Source: Pseudomonadota bacterium
GTDB taxonomy: Bacteria; Pseudomonadota; Alphaproteobacteria; Sphingomonadales; Sphingomonadaceae
DNA: 23,772 bases
Assembly (NCBI GenBank): GCA_023423775.1
Contig: JAFAEZ010000216.1
Location: forward strand, 1-23,772
Direction of reading: 5' to 3'
Of this stretch, positions 1 to 7,468 are shown piece after piece. Position 1 is the first letter of the stretch; every line of letters begins with the position of its first letter. The notes under the pieces were generated by a model, which worked only from the letters and a program-made list of their open reading frames with translations, searched no databases and was not told where the DNA came from. The position numbers and the translations under genes are program-made.

Positions 1-34
1 ACCACGCTGACCCACCCCCACGACCGCCGGCGCC

Positions 35-835
35 TCAGGACTGGCGACGGCTCTGCTTCATCATCAACCAAAGGGCGTGAATGTTGGTAAAGAAATAGCG
101 ACGAAACAGGCGCCTCGGCTCGAGAGCCAGGCGGTAAAGCCACTCCAGGCCGCTTTTGCGCATCCAGAGCGGAGCCCGCGAACGGCTGCCGGAGAGGAAG
201 TTGAACAACCCGCCGCAAGTCTTGATCCAGGTCACGCCCTGGAGCCGGGTCCGATTGCGCACCACGAACAGGTCCTCGCGGGGAACCCCCAGCCCGACCC
301 AGAGGATATCCGTCCGCGCGGCCGTGATTTCCCTGACCAGCTGCGTTTCTTCTCCGACGCCGAAATAGCCGTCGTGCCGGCCTGCGATCCGCAGCCGCGG
401 ATATTGCCGGCGCACCGCTGAGACGGCAGCGCAATTCTCCTTTTCCGTGCCGCCCAGGAAATACATCGACAGGCCTTCGGTCTCGGCGGCGCGCGCGAGG
501 TCATGGAAGAGATCGGTAGTGGCGGCCCGGTCCGGTATTTGCGCCCGCGCGAAGAACCGCGCCCCGAATATGATGGGAACGCCGTCGGCCGCCAGCGCGT
601 CGGCTTCCCCCAGTGCCTCCCTGAACGCCGGGTTCCTGGCATTGACCGACAGCACGTTGCCGTTCACGGCGGAATGATAACGTGGCGTCCCGCCCCAGCT
701 TCTCACCGACTTGTAATCGGAAAGCATGAGCTCGACCCATTGGCGAGTCGTCAGCGGCGCGACTGGAAGACCTCCGACAACGACCGGGGAAATCGGCGCC
801 GGCCAGCTCTCCGCCGATAAGGACTTTCCACCCAT
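35..835 (-). CDS. WecG/TagA/CpsF-family (GT26) glycosyltransferase
   Basis: This 266-residue protein should transfer a sugar from a nucleotide donor to a lipid-linked acceptor at the cytoplasmic face of the membrane, as do WecG, TagA and GumM. The family signs are NGNVLSVNARN (residues 58-68), ADGVPIIF (83-90, with Asp84 as the likely catalytic residue), GLGVPREDLFV (181-191) and the basic, aromatic tail GLEWLYRLALEPRRLFRRY (229-247), typical of the membrane-associating C-terminus. The length is normal for the family. The ATG at 835 follows a GAGGCGG stretch. It is divergent from the Wza-like gene, so it probably adds a late sugar of the same repeat unit. The acceptor and sugar cannot be predicted. 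Confidence 0.88.
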   Translation of the reverse strand: MGGKSLSAESWPAPISPVVVGGLPVAPLTTRQWVELMLSDYKSVRSWGGTPRYHSAVNGNVLSVNARNPAFREALGEADALAADGVPIIFGARFFARAQIPDRAATTDLFHDLARAAETEGLSMYFLGGTEKENCAAVSAVRRQYPRLRIAGRHDGYFGVGEETQLVREITAARTDILWVGLGVPREDLFVVRNRTRLQGVTWIKTCGGLFNFLSGSRSRAPLWMRKSGLEWLYRLALEPRRLFRRYFFTNIHALWLMMKQSRRQS

Positions 836-1024
836 GGCCCGCCTCGCGCCATCATCATCCCGACGACCAAGCGATTCTAATATCGTAAATATAACTCACT
901 TTCCACCCGGCGACATAGACTAAAGCCCGTCTTGATATGAGACTCTTGACCAAGGCGATGTTGCTATCAGGCCGCTGTTTCCATATGCAATTGGTCTATC
1001 GGAACGGGAATGCAGGAGAGTCTC
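836..1024. promoter_or_regulatory. Divergent intergenic region upstream of the GT26 and Wza-like genes
   Basis: This is an AT-richer spacer between divergent genes, so it should hold both promoters. A TTGACC hexamer at 946-951 lies within GACTCTTGACC (941-951), a motif that recurs in other spacers of this window. It forms a small dyad, CTTG-AC-CAAG (945-954). No convincing -10 hexamer at 16-18 nt could be assigned. The AGGAGAG at 1014-1020 is the ribosome binding site that sets the Wza-like start at 1025 rather than the ATG at 1010. Confidence 0.5.
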
Positions 1025-1594
1025 ATGCGGGCTTTATACTGTGTCACGATTGGCATTCTGCTGCTGGTTACTGCAGCTTGCGGGGTTGAACCACCCCTTC
1101 CCGCATCCTCGTCACAATCCGTCATGCTTGCGGAAACGTATCGGTTGGGCGGGGGCGACCGGTTCAAGCTCAACGTCTACGAGGAACCCAATCTTTCCGG
1201 CGGCGAGTATGCGATCAGCAGCGAGGGAGAAGCATCGCTCCCGCTGGTCGGCCCCGTTAAGCTCGGCGGATTGACGCAGCGCGAGGCCGAAGCGGCGATC
1301 ACCGCGAAATATGCCAACGGCTTCCTCTCCAGTCCGCGCGTCAACATCGACGTCCTTCAGCGGCGTCCCTTTTACATCTTGGGAGAAGTGAATCAGCCCG
1401 GCGAATATCCCTATGTTGAGGGGATGACTCTGCTGAACGCGGTCGCAAAGGCCGGCGGGTTCACCTACCGCGCCCAGCGACGTTACGTCTATGTTCGGCA
1501 CTCAGATGCGGGAGCTGAGAAACAGGTCGTAATAGCCGCCGACTCCCCGGTCCTTCCCGGAGACACGGTCAGGGTGCTGGAACGCTTCTTCTAG
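1025..1594 (+). CDS. Wza/GumB-like polysaccharide export lipoprotein
   Basis: This 189-residue outer-membrane polysaccharide export protein should form the outer channel or collar for the polymer handed over by the Wzc-type protein. A lipoprotein signal peptide ends in VTAAC, with Cys19 as the lipidated residue. A polysaccharide-export domain follows (about residues 35-115, beginning YRLGGGDRFKLNVYEEPNL), then one SLBB domain (about 116-185, FYILGEVNQPGEYPYVEGM). It is half the length of E. coli Wza and lacks the C-terminal membrane helix, so it matches the short GumB/GelD type. An ATG 15 nt earlier (1010) is open, but the AGGAGAG at 1014-1020 fits 1025. The gene stands alone and converges on the RTX gene. 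Confidence 0.92.
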   Translation: MRALYCVTIGILLLVTAACGVEPPLPASSSQSVMLAETYRLGGGDRFKLNVYEEPNLSGGEYAISSEGEASLPLVGPVKLGGLTQREAEAAITAKYANGFLSSPRVNIDVLQRRPFYILGEVNQPGEYPYVEGMTLLNAVAKAGGFTYRAQRRYVYVRHSDAGAEKQVVIAADSPVLPGDTVRVLERFF

Positions 1595-1691
1595 GATCGC
1601 CTGAACATTCGCCCGTCCGGCCCGATTTGGGAGGCTCGAAGAGGCCGGCTGCTGTCGCGCACGCAGTGCCTTGATGGAGGCGGGTTCAAAA

Positions 1692-1717
1692 AGAAGGCGG
1701 CCGAAAGGCCGCCTTCT
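1692..1717 (-). terminator. Intrinsic terminator of the RTX gene
   Basis: An 11-bp perfect stem (1692-1702 with 1707-1717) encloses the plus-strand tetraloop GAAA. Read on the minus strand it is followed at once by CTTTTTG, a short T-run. It starts 25 bp after the RTX stop codon, so it fits as the intrinsic terminator of that gene. On the plus strand there is no T-run, but the hairpin may still slow transcription arriving from the Wza-like gene. Confidence 0.8.
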
Positions 1718-1741
1718 CCCGCACAAATCCCGCGCGATCGG

Positions 1742-2134
1742 TCAGAGCGCCAGGAGTTCTGCGAGGGTGTAGATCGTGCCGTTGAAATTGAACTCCTCGA
1801 CATTCTTCACGCGGTCGTCGCCATCGCGGTTGATCACCTGGTCGTCGATGTGCAGGCGGCCCTGGTCATCGACGTAGATGTCATATTCGCTCACGTCCCC
1901 GACATAGACCGCCCGGTCGAAGCCGTCGCCGCCGTTGATGTCGTCGTCGCCGCGACCGCCGCGGATGGTGTCATTCCCCTGACCGCCGGAAATGTCATCA
2001 TTTCCTCCGCCGCCAGAAATGCTGTCGTCACCCGCGCCGCCGCGAAGCCGGTCGTCGCCACCACCGCCTTGGATCGTTTCGCCACCACCGGTGCCAGGAA
2101 TGTCGTCATTGCCGTCGGTGCCAGTAGCCATCAT
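1742..2134 (-). CDS. Small RTX (hemolysin-type calcium-binding repeat) protein, probable type I secretion substrate
   Basis: This 130-residue acidic protein is little more than a calcium-binding beta-roll and a tail. Eight tandem nonapeptides (residues 5-76) follow the GGxGxDxUx pattern, the last six well conserved (for example GGAGDDSIS, GGQGNDTIR). The tail (77-130) ends NFNGTIYTLAELLAL, like the C-terminal uncleaved export signal of RTX proteins. There is no N-terminal signal peptide and no catalytic domain. Two adjacent ATGs (2134 and 2131) follow AAGGAG at 2144-2139. The spacing suits either, so the start is uncertain by one codon. A type I ABC/HlyD pair is encoded 6 kb away, which makes it the likely exporter. 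A matrix or surface role is inference. An upstream in-frame start at 2167 lacks a binding site. Confidence 0.85.
   Translation of the reverse strand: MMATGTDGNDDIPGTGGGETIQGGGGDDRLRGGAGDDSISGGGGNDDISGGQGNDTIRGGRGDDDINGGDGFDRAVYVGDVSEYDIYVDDQGRLHIDDQVINRDGDDRVKNVEEFNFNGTIYTLAELLAL
1907..2122 (-). repeat. Tandem 27-bp coding repeats (eight RTX nonapeptides)
   Basis: Eight 27-bp units encode residues 5-76 of the RTX protein. They are degenerate at DNA level but keep the Gly-Gly-x-Gly-x-Asp spacing, so they are constrained as protein rather than as DNA. They explain the long antisense open frames here. Confidence 0.85.
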
Positions 2135-2378
2135 ACTTCTCCTTGCTGTGTTGAATGCCCACCACACGAATATTCGCTGTGAGGACCCCTTTTCCTCGGA
2201 CGCTACAGCAGGGGTGCGACTCGTCTGTGCTCGATAGGATTAACCATAATGACACAGGCGCTCGAGTGCAAGAATTCTTGACCTTTACATATGCGTCCCA
2301 TTTTGAACACTATATCTCCTTTGAAGTGGATTAGGATAGCTCGCGCGTAGACTAGTGTTGTTGAGGCAGCATGAAGAA
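2135..2378. promoter_or_regulatory. Divergent region between the RTX and GT4 genes
   Basis: This 244-bp spacer is AT-richer than its flanks and should carry the promoters of both genes. It holds a perfect 12-bp palindrome, CAAGAATTCTTG (2269-2280), which runs into TTGACC (2278-2283). TCTTGACC at 2276-2283 repeats the element at 944-951. Downstream is TATATC (2311-2316), but its distance from TTGACC (27 nt) is too large for a standard promoter pair. The exact start sites are not assigned. Confidence 0.5.
2269..2280. promoter_or_regulatory. Perfect 12-bp palindrome, candidate operator
   Basis: CAAGAATTCTTG reads identically on both strands and overlaps a TTGACC hexamer in a divergent promoter region. 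The position suits a dimeric regulator, but no regulator gene is in the window and no binding is known. Confidence 0.35.
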
Positions 2379-3530
2379 ATGAGCTCAATTACATCGTTCC
2401 TGCAGGATCTGGCTGGTGGCGGGGCCGAGCGGGTGGCTGTGGCCCTCCTCAACGGATTGGCGGCCGAGCATGACGTGACATTGCTCATGGCACGCTGCGA
2501 GGGTCCCTATCTGGGCGATCTCTCTCCCCGCATCCGGATCGTGGCTACGGGAGCCTCGAGCACCGCAGGCTCGATCCCCTTCCTGGCGGCATGGCTGAGA
2601 AAGAAGCGTCCGGACGTTCTGCTGACCCATTTGACGCATGTGAACGTCGCTGCAGCGATCGCGGCCCGGCTGGCCGGCACCCCCGCGGCGCACGTCGCGG
2701 TCGAGCACAACCAGATGGGCCTCAATTATTCCCGGATCGCGCGGCACAGCGTCAGGGCCGCCGACCGTGCCGCGCGATGGGTCTATCCGAGCGTCGGCGC
2801 GATCGTCTGCGTCTCCGAAGGGGTGAAGGACTCCGTTCTGGCCTTCACTCACATTCGGACCGCGAATCTCCGAGTCATCCCCAACCCGGTGGTCACCCCG
2901 GAGCTGCGCCTCCTCCTGCGGCAGGAGCCGTCCCATCCCTGGCTTAAGGATGGCGGCCCGCCGGTGCTGCTTGGCTGCGGCCGGCTGGTGGAACAGAAGG
3001 ATTTCGGAACGATGATCGAGGCCTTCCGTCTGCTCGTGCAGAAGCGGCCGGCGCGGCTCGTCATTCTCGGAGAGGGCGAGCAAAGGCCGGCGCTCGAGAA
3101 GCTGGTTGCCTCGCACGGGCTTGGCGACACGGTGTCGCTTCCTGGTTTCGACCGCAATCCCTATGCGGCGATGCGCTCAGCCCAGCTCTTCGTTCTGTCT
3201 TCCCGCTGGGAGGGACTACCGACGGTCCTCATAGAAGCGCTCGCGGCGGGGGTGAACGTAGTGTCCACGGACTGTCCGAGTGGTCCGGCTGAAATCCTCG
3301 ACAAAGGCGTCGGGCGCCTGGTTCCGGTCGGAGCGCCGCACGCGCTCGCCGACGCCATGGACGCCGCGCTAGACGCTCCGCTTGAGGCGTCCGTCCTGAC
3401 GCAGCGGGCTGAGGAATATTCGCTTGAGCGATCGGTGCAACGCTATGAAGCCCTGTTCGAGGAGCTCGCCGGACGAAAGGAACGCGCAGGCCGGCCTTCC
3501 GCGACCCCGCCGGGCAATGATCCGCTCTAA
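2379..3530 (+). CDS. Family 4 glycosyltransferase
   Basis: This 383-residue GT-B enzyme retains sugar configuration and should add one sugar to the lipid-linked repeat unit in the cytoplasm. The N-terminus carries the acceptor-side loop DLAGGGAERVAVALL. The donor-binding half shows GCGRLVEQKDFGTMIEAF, ILGEGEQRPALEKL and the EGLPTVLIEALAAG stretch with the EX7E pair, followed by STDCPSGPAEIL. This order is that of GT4 enzymes such as those making EPS and LPS. A GTG at 2355 is also open, but the protein begins in family register at the ATG at 2379, with GAGG at 2363-2366 as a somewhat distant binding site. It converges on the second GT4 gene. The sugar is unknown. Confidence 0.92.
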   Translation: MSSITSFLQDLAGGGAERVAVALLNGLAAEHDVTLLMARCEGPYLGDLSPRIRIVATGASSTAGSIPFLAAWLRKKRPDVLLTHLTHVNVAAAIAARLAGTPAAHVAVEHNQMGLNYSRIARHSVRAADRAARWVYPSVGAIVCVSEGVKDSVLAFTHIRTANLRVIPNPVVTPELRLLLRQEPSHPWLKDGGPPVLLGCGRLVEQKDFGTMIEAFRLLVQKRPARLVILGEGEQRPALEKLVASHGLGDTVSLPGFDRNPYAAMRSAQLFVLSSRWEGLPTVLIEALAAGVNVVSTDCPSGPAEILDKGVGRLVPVGAPHALADAMDAALDAPLEASVLTQRAEEYSLERSVQRYEALFEELAGRKERAGRPSATPPGNDPL

Positions 3531-3549
3531 CGGGAAGGTATTTGACGAA

Positions 3550-3574
3550 GAAGCGAGGAGCCAATTCTCGCTTC
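3550..3574. terminator. Hairpin between convergent glycosyltransferase genes, possible terminator
   Basis: GAAGCGAG (3550-3557) and CTCGCTTC (3567-3574) form an 8-bp stem with a 9-nt loop, in the 50-bp gap between two converging genes. No T-run follows on either strand, so it is a weak candidate for a two-way terminator. Confidence 0.4.
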
Positions 3575-3580
3575 CAGCGA

Positions 3581-4774
3581 TCAGGCCAGCCTTTCCGCCA
3601 GCAATTGCTGGAAGTCGTCGATCATCCGCCGGTAGGTGAAACGAGCCGCCTGCGCAGCGATTGCCGGCGCCATCTTGGCCCGGTAGCCGGGGTCGCAGCA
3701 GGCCGTGGCGATCGCGGCTCCCCATGCCTCGCTATCATGGGTTGGCAGGATCGCGCCCGCGGTCCCGGCCGGGCCGCTGATCGTTTCCGCCTGCTCGGGA
3801 GCGTCGCTCACGAGGCAGGGCAGACCCGCCGCAAGCGCCTCGAGAAGAGCGTTGCTTTGCCCTTCGAAAAGCGACGGCTGCACGAAAAGATCGGCGGACT
3901 TCAGGAGATGGGGCACCTCCCCCCGCGGAATATTGCCGAGGAGCCTCACCCTTTCCAGGAGCCCCTTGGCAGCGATCCTAGCCTCGACTGCGTTTCGCTC
4001 CGATCCGTCGCCGGCGATCGCCAGCACGACGTTTCCAGGAAGTTCTGACATGGCGTCGATCAGAACCGGGTAATTTTTCTGCGGGTCTATCCGCCCCACT
4101 GCGGCCACGACAAAGGCATTGCCCGGAAGATCGAGCCGCCGCCGAGCCGCAGCGCGATCGAGGGACGATGGCTGCCAGTCCTTGAGGCCGTTATAAATGA
4201 CCCGGATGCGCTTGCGCAGCCATTGCGGATAGGTGCGGCAGCTTCGCGCGACGCTCGCCGAGACTGCTACTACGTCGCTATAAGCGCCGGCCCAGGCGAG
4301 CGCTCGGTCGAGCGCGAGGAGGATTCTTCCATAGGTCGCCCGCGGAACCCGATGCGACACGATCCGGACACGCGCGCCGTGGACCCAGCCGATCGAGCAG
4401 GCCAGGACGGATGCGAGCGGAAGAAACGTGACAATGCCCTGGGGCCGAAAATCCCTGATCGCCTTGTGCAACCTCCATGTCATGCGAAGGAACTCAAAAG
4501 GTCCCCGGGGGGGCGAGCCCAGCAGCGACCGGGCCGGAAAATCGCCCGACTCCACATCCTCCCGCCCGTAAAGGAAAAGGGCTTGGACTTCATGGCCCGA
4601 ACCGGACAGACCGGCAGCAAGGCGCAATGCGGCGATCGGCGCACCCGAGCGGCTTGCCATCGTTCCAACGACGAGTATCCGGGCGGCCGCCGGGCGTGCT
4701 GCCGCAGTCGAACGCGTGGGTCTGTCTTCGCAGATCGGTGGGCGATGGTCGGCGAGACGGATCATGTCCGTCAC
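3581..4774 (-). CDS. Family 4 glycosyltransferase, last gene of the PAPS operon
   Basis: This 397-residue GT-B enzyme should add a sugar to the polysaccharide repeat unit. After a basic, disordered lead of about 30 residues comes ARILVVGTMASRSGAPIAAL, then VSHRVPR, AVGRIDPQKNYPVLIDAM, AGDGSERNAVEARI and FEGQSNALLEALAAGLP with the EX7E pair. The GTG at 4774 shares GTGA with the cysQ stop and follows GGAGG at 7 nt, so translation is probably coupled to cysQ. An ATG three codons later (4765) is the alternative. Although it sits with sulfate-activation genes, nothing in it relates to sulfate. Its placement ties synthesis of the glycan to sulfation. The stop is followed by a hairpin and the converging GT4 gene. 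Confidence 0.9.
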   Translation of the reverse strand: MTDMIRLADHRPPICEDRPTRSTAAARPAAARILVVGTMASRSGAPIAALRLAAGLSGSGHEVQALFLYGREDVESGDFPARSLLGSPPRGPFEFLRMTWRLHKAIRDFRPQGIVTFLPLASVLACSIGWVHGARVRIVSHRVPRATYGRILLALDRALAWAGAYSDVVAVSASVARSCRTYPQWLRKRIRVIYNGLKDWQPSSLDRAAARRRLDLPGNAFVVAAVGRIDPQKNYPVLIDAMSELPGNVVLAIAGDGSERNAVEARIAAKGLLERVRLLGNIPRGEVPHLLKSADLFVQPSLFEGQSNALLEALAAGLPCLVSDAPEQAETISGPAGTAGAILPTHDSEAWGAAIATACCDPGYRAKMAPAIAAQAARFTYRRMIDDFQQLLAERLA

Positions 4775-5514
4775 CCCACCCCCTCCAGAAGCCCGAGAAG
4801 GCGTCCGGCATCCTGCTTCCGGCACACCAGAAGGTCGGGCAGATAGGAATCCGGCTGATTGTATCGAAGAGGGCTTCCATCCATGCGCGAGCAATGAAGC
4901 CCGTGGCCGAGCGCCACCGCGACCGGAGCGCAGCTGTCCCACTCATATTGGCCGCCGGAATGAAGATAGACGTCGGCCTCGCCACGCACGACTGCCATCG
5001 CTTTGGCTCCGGCCGATCCCATCTCGACCAGCTCGGCGCCGAGCCTCTCTGCCAGCGCCATTGCCTGCGAGGCCGGCCGGGTGCGGCTCACCACCACCCG
5101 CGGCCGCCTCGCCGCAGCGGCAGCCGCCTTGCTCCCGGCGTCCGATCGCAAGGTCACTCCAAGACCCGGGAGGGCTACCGCTCCCGCGGCCGCCGCGCCG
5201 TCCACCGACAGGCCGACATGAACCGCCCAGTCGCAACGCCCCTCGCCATATTCCCTGGTGCCGTCGAGAGGATCTATGATCCAGACGCGGGACTTGCGCA
5301 GCCGCGTCCCGTCGCACCCTCCTTCCTCCGAGAGAATGCCGTCGTCGGGTCGCTGCTCACGGAGCGCCCGGACCAGGAACTGGTTGGCTATGGCGTCGCC
5401 GGCCTGCCCTAACGTCCGGGGGCCAAGAAGAGACGTGGGCTGGAGCGCCAGCAAGATGCGTCCGGCCATTTCCGCGAGTTCGGCGGCAAGGTCCACATCC
5501 CGCACCCGTGTCAT
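4771..5514 (-). CDS. cysQ: 3'(2'),5'-bisphosphate nucleotidase (PAP phosphatase), CysQ
   Basis: This 247-residue member of the inositol monophosphatase superfamily should split 3'-phosphoadenosine 5'-phosphate into AMP and phosphate, which relieves product inhibition of sulfotransferases. The metal-binding motifs are complete: SEEGG (62-66), DPLDGT (81-86) and WDSCAP (192-197). GSAGAKAMAV (166-175) is the usual substrate-side loop. The DPLDGTREY form is typical of CysQ rather than inositol phosphatases. Its start overlaps the cysNC stop by 4 nt (ATGA, 5511-5514) and its end overlaps the next glycosyltransferase. Being locked to cysNC argues for a role in PAPS/PAP turnover here. IMPase activity cannot be excluded by sequence alone. 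Confidence 0.93.
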   Translation of the reverse strand: MTRVRDVDLAAELAEMAGRILLALQPTSLLGPRTLGQAGDAIANQFLVRALREQRPDDGILSEEGGCDGTRLRKSRVWIIDPLDGTREYGEGRCDWAVHVGLSVDGAAAAGAVALPGLGVTLRSDAGSKAAAAAARRPRVVVSRTRPASQAMALAERLGAELVEMGSAGAKAMAVVRGEADVYLHSGGQYEWDSCAPVAVALGHGLHCSRMDGSPLRYNQPDSYLPDLLVCRKQDAGRLLGLLEGVG

Positions 5515-7421
5515 GGGACGAGCTTCGCGATGATCGCGTCCGCGGCCTCCTCCGGCGACATGCTCGCGGTGTCTATACGGACCTCCGGCCGCTGCGGAGG
5601 TTCATAAGGACTGTCGATCCCTGTGAAATTCTTGAGCTCGCCCGCCCTGGCCTTGCGATAGAGGCCTTTGACATCGCGCCGTTCGGCCTCGCTCAAGGGA
5701 GTGTCGACGAAGATCTCGAAGAACTCGCCTTGGGGGAGCATGGAGCGCACCATCTCGCGCTCGGCACGGAATGGGCTGATGAAGGCCGTGATCACGATAA
5801 GGCCGGCGTCGGCCATCAGCCTGGCCACTTCTCCGACCCGGCGGATATTCTCGACACGATCGGCTTCGGTGAAGCCCAGGTCCTGATTGAGCCCATGACG
5901 GACATTGTCGCCGTCGAGCAGGTACGTGTGGCGGTTCATCCGCGCGAGCTTCTTGTCGACGAGGTTGGCGATCGTCGACTTTCCGGCTCCCGAAAGCCCG
6001 GTGAACCAAAGCACGGCCGGTTTCTGGTTCTTGAGCGACGATCGGAACTCGCGGCCGACATCGCTCGGCTGCCAATGGATGTTGTGCGACCGCCGCAGCG
6101 CGAAGTGCAGGATTCCCGCGCCGACGGTTGCATTGGTGACCTTGTCGATCAGGACGAAGCCGCCAAGATCCCGACACGTCTCATAGGGCTCGAATGCGAT
6201 CGGCTGTTCGGCGAACAGATTGACCACGGCGATATCGTTGAGCCCGAGCGTTCTGGAGGCAAGCTTTTCCATCGTGTTGACGTTGATCTGATGCTTGATC
6301 TGCTGCACCGAGGCACCGACCACCTGGGTGCCGAGCTTCAACCAGTAGAGCCTGCCGGGAAGCAACTCGTCGTCCGCCATCCAGACGAGCGTGGCCTCGA
6401 ACTGGTTTGCGACCTCCGGCGGCGCATGGGCTGCCGCTAGGATGTCGCCGCGCGAACAGTCGACCTGGTCGTCGAGCGTCAAGGTGACCGACTGGCCTGC
6501 CCCTGCCGAGGGCAAGTCGCCATCGAAGGTCACGACGGCCTGAACCTTGGTGCTCCGTCCGGACGGAAGCACGCGGACCGGGTCGCCCGGACGGACCGTT
6601 CCCGAGACGATCAGGCCCGCATAACCTCGAAAATCGCGGTGGGGGCGGTTCACCCACTGGACCGGCATGCGGAAAGGACCTGAAGCGTCTTCCTGCGCGA
6701 CCTCGACAGTCTCGAGATGGGAGATGAGGGTCGGCCCGCCATACCAGGGCATGTTCGAAGAATGACGGGCGATATTGTCGCCCTCGACGCCGGAAATGGG
6801 AATGGCGATGAAGTCCGACCGGTCGAGGCTCTCGGCGAACGCCTGATACTCGGACACGATCGCGTCGAACCGTTCCTGGGCATAGCCGACAAGATCCATC
6901 TTGTTGACCGCCAGGACGAGATGCCGGATTCCCATGAGACGAGCCAAATATGTATGACGGCGCGTCTGAGTGAGGATGCCCTTCCGTGCATCGACCAGGA
7001 TCACGGCGAGGTCGGCGGTCGAAGCGCCGGTCACCATGTTGCGCGTATATTGCTCGTGACCGGGAGTATCTGCGACCACGAACTTGCGCCTCTCGGTGGC
7101 GAAGAAGCGATAGGCGACGTCGATCGTGATGCCCTGCTCCCGCTCGGCAGCCAATCCGTCGACGAGAAGGGCGAAGTCGATCGCGCCGGTCTCCCCGCCT
7201 GCCTTCCGGGATTCAAACTCCAGGGCCGCAAGCTGGTCCTCGAAGACCAGCCGCGAGTCATAGAGAAGCCGGCCGATGAGGGTCGACTTCCCGTCGTCCA
7301 CGGAGCCGCAAGTAATGAACCGAAGCATCGACTTCGCCTCGTGCCTGTCGAGATAGGCAACGATATCCTCGGCGATCAAAGCCTCGGCTTCATAATGCTT
7401 ATCGAGAAACGCGGTCGTCAT
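5511..7421 (-). CDS. cysNC: Bifunctional sulfate adenylyltransferase subunit 1 / APS kinase (CysN-CysC fusion, NodQ type)
   Basis: This 636-residue enzyme joins the GTPase subunit of ATP sulfurylase to APS kinase, so with CysD it turns sulfate and ATP into PAPS. The CysN part (about 1-460) has GSVDDGKS (39-46), DTPGHEQY (118-125) and NKMD (173-176), followed by EF-Tu-like barrels. The CysC part (about 465-636) has the P-loop GLSGAGKS (475-482), DGDNVRHGLNQDLGF (503-517) and FISPFRAER (547-555). Both active sites look intact and the length is that of NodQ and other CysNC fusions. It lies 47 nt after cysD and overlaps cysQ by 4 nt. No sulfite-forming gene is nearby, so PAPS is likely made for sulfation. 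Confidence 0.97.
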   Translation of the reverse strand: MTTAFLDKHYEAEALIAEDIVAYLDRHEAKSMLRFITCGSVDDGKSTLIGRLLYDSRLVFEDQLAALEFESRKAGGETGAIDFALLVDGLAAEREQGITIDVAYRFFATERRKFVVADTPGHEQYTRNMVTGASTADLAVILVDARKGILTQTRRHTYLARLMGIRHLVLAVNKMDLVGYAQERFDAIVSEYQAFAESLDRSDFIAIPISGVEGDNIARHSSNMPWYGGPTLISHLETVEVAQEDASGPFRMPVQWVNRPHRDFRGYAGLIVSGTVRPGDPVRVLPSGRSTKVQAVVTFDGDLPSAGAGQSVTLTLDDQVDCSRGDILAAAHAPPEVANQFEATLVWMADDELLPGRLYWLKLGTQVVGASVQQIKHQINVNTMEKLASRTLGLNDIAVVNLFAEQPIAFEPYETCRDLGGFVLIDKVTNATVGAGILHFALRRSHNIHWQPSDVGREFRSSLKNQKPAVLWFTGLSGAGKSTIANLVDKKLARMNRHTYLLDGDNVRHGLNQDLGFTEADRVENIRRVGEVARLMADAGLIVITAFISPFRAEREMVRSMLPQGEFFEIFVDTPLSEAERRDVKGLYRKARAGELKNFTGIDSPYEPPQRPEVRIDTASMSPEEAADAIIAKLVP

Positions 7422-7468
7422 GCAGTTCCCCTTCCCTGCAACCAGAGCGGCCCGACTGGGCCCGGCCG

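Noticed and set aside
1742..2134. Tandem repeats that could be a CRISPR array or a minisatellite
   Set aside because: The period is 27 bp without unique spacers, and each unit encodes an RTX nonapeptide, so protein constraint explains it.
4477..6440. Two long plus-strand open frames (4477-5412 and 5508-6440)
   Set aside because: They mirror the GT4, cysQ and cysNC genes, whose motifs are complete on the minus strand.
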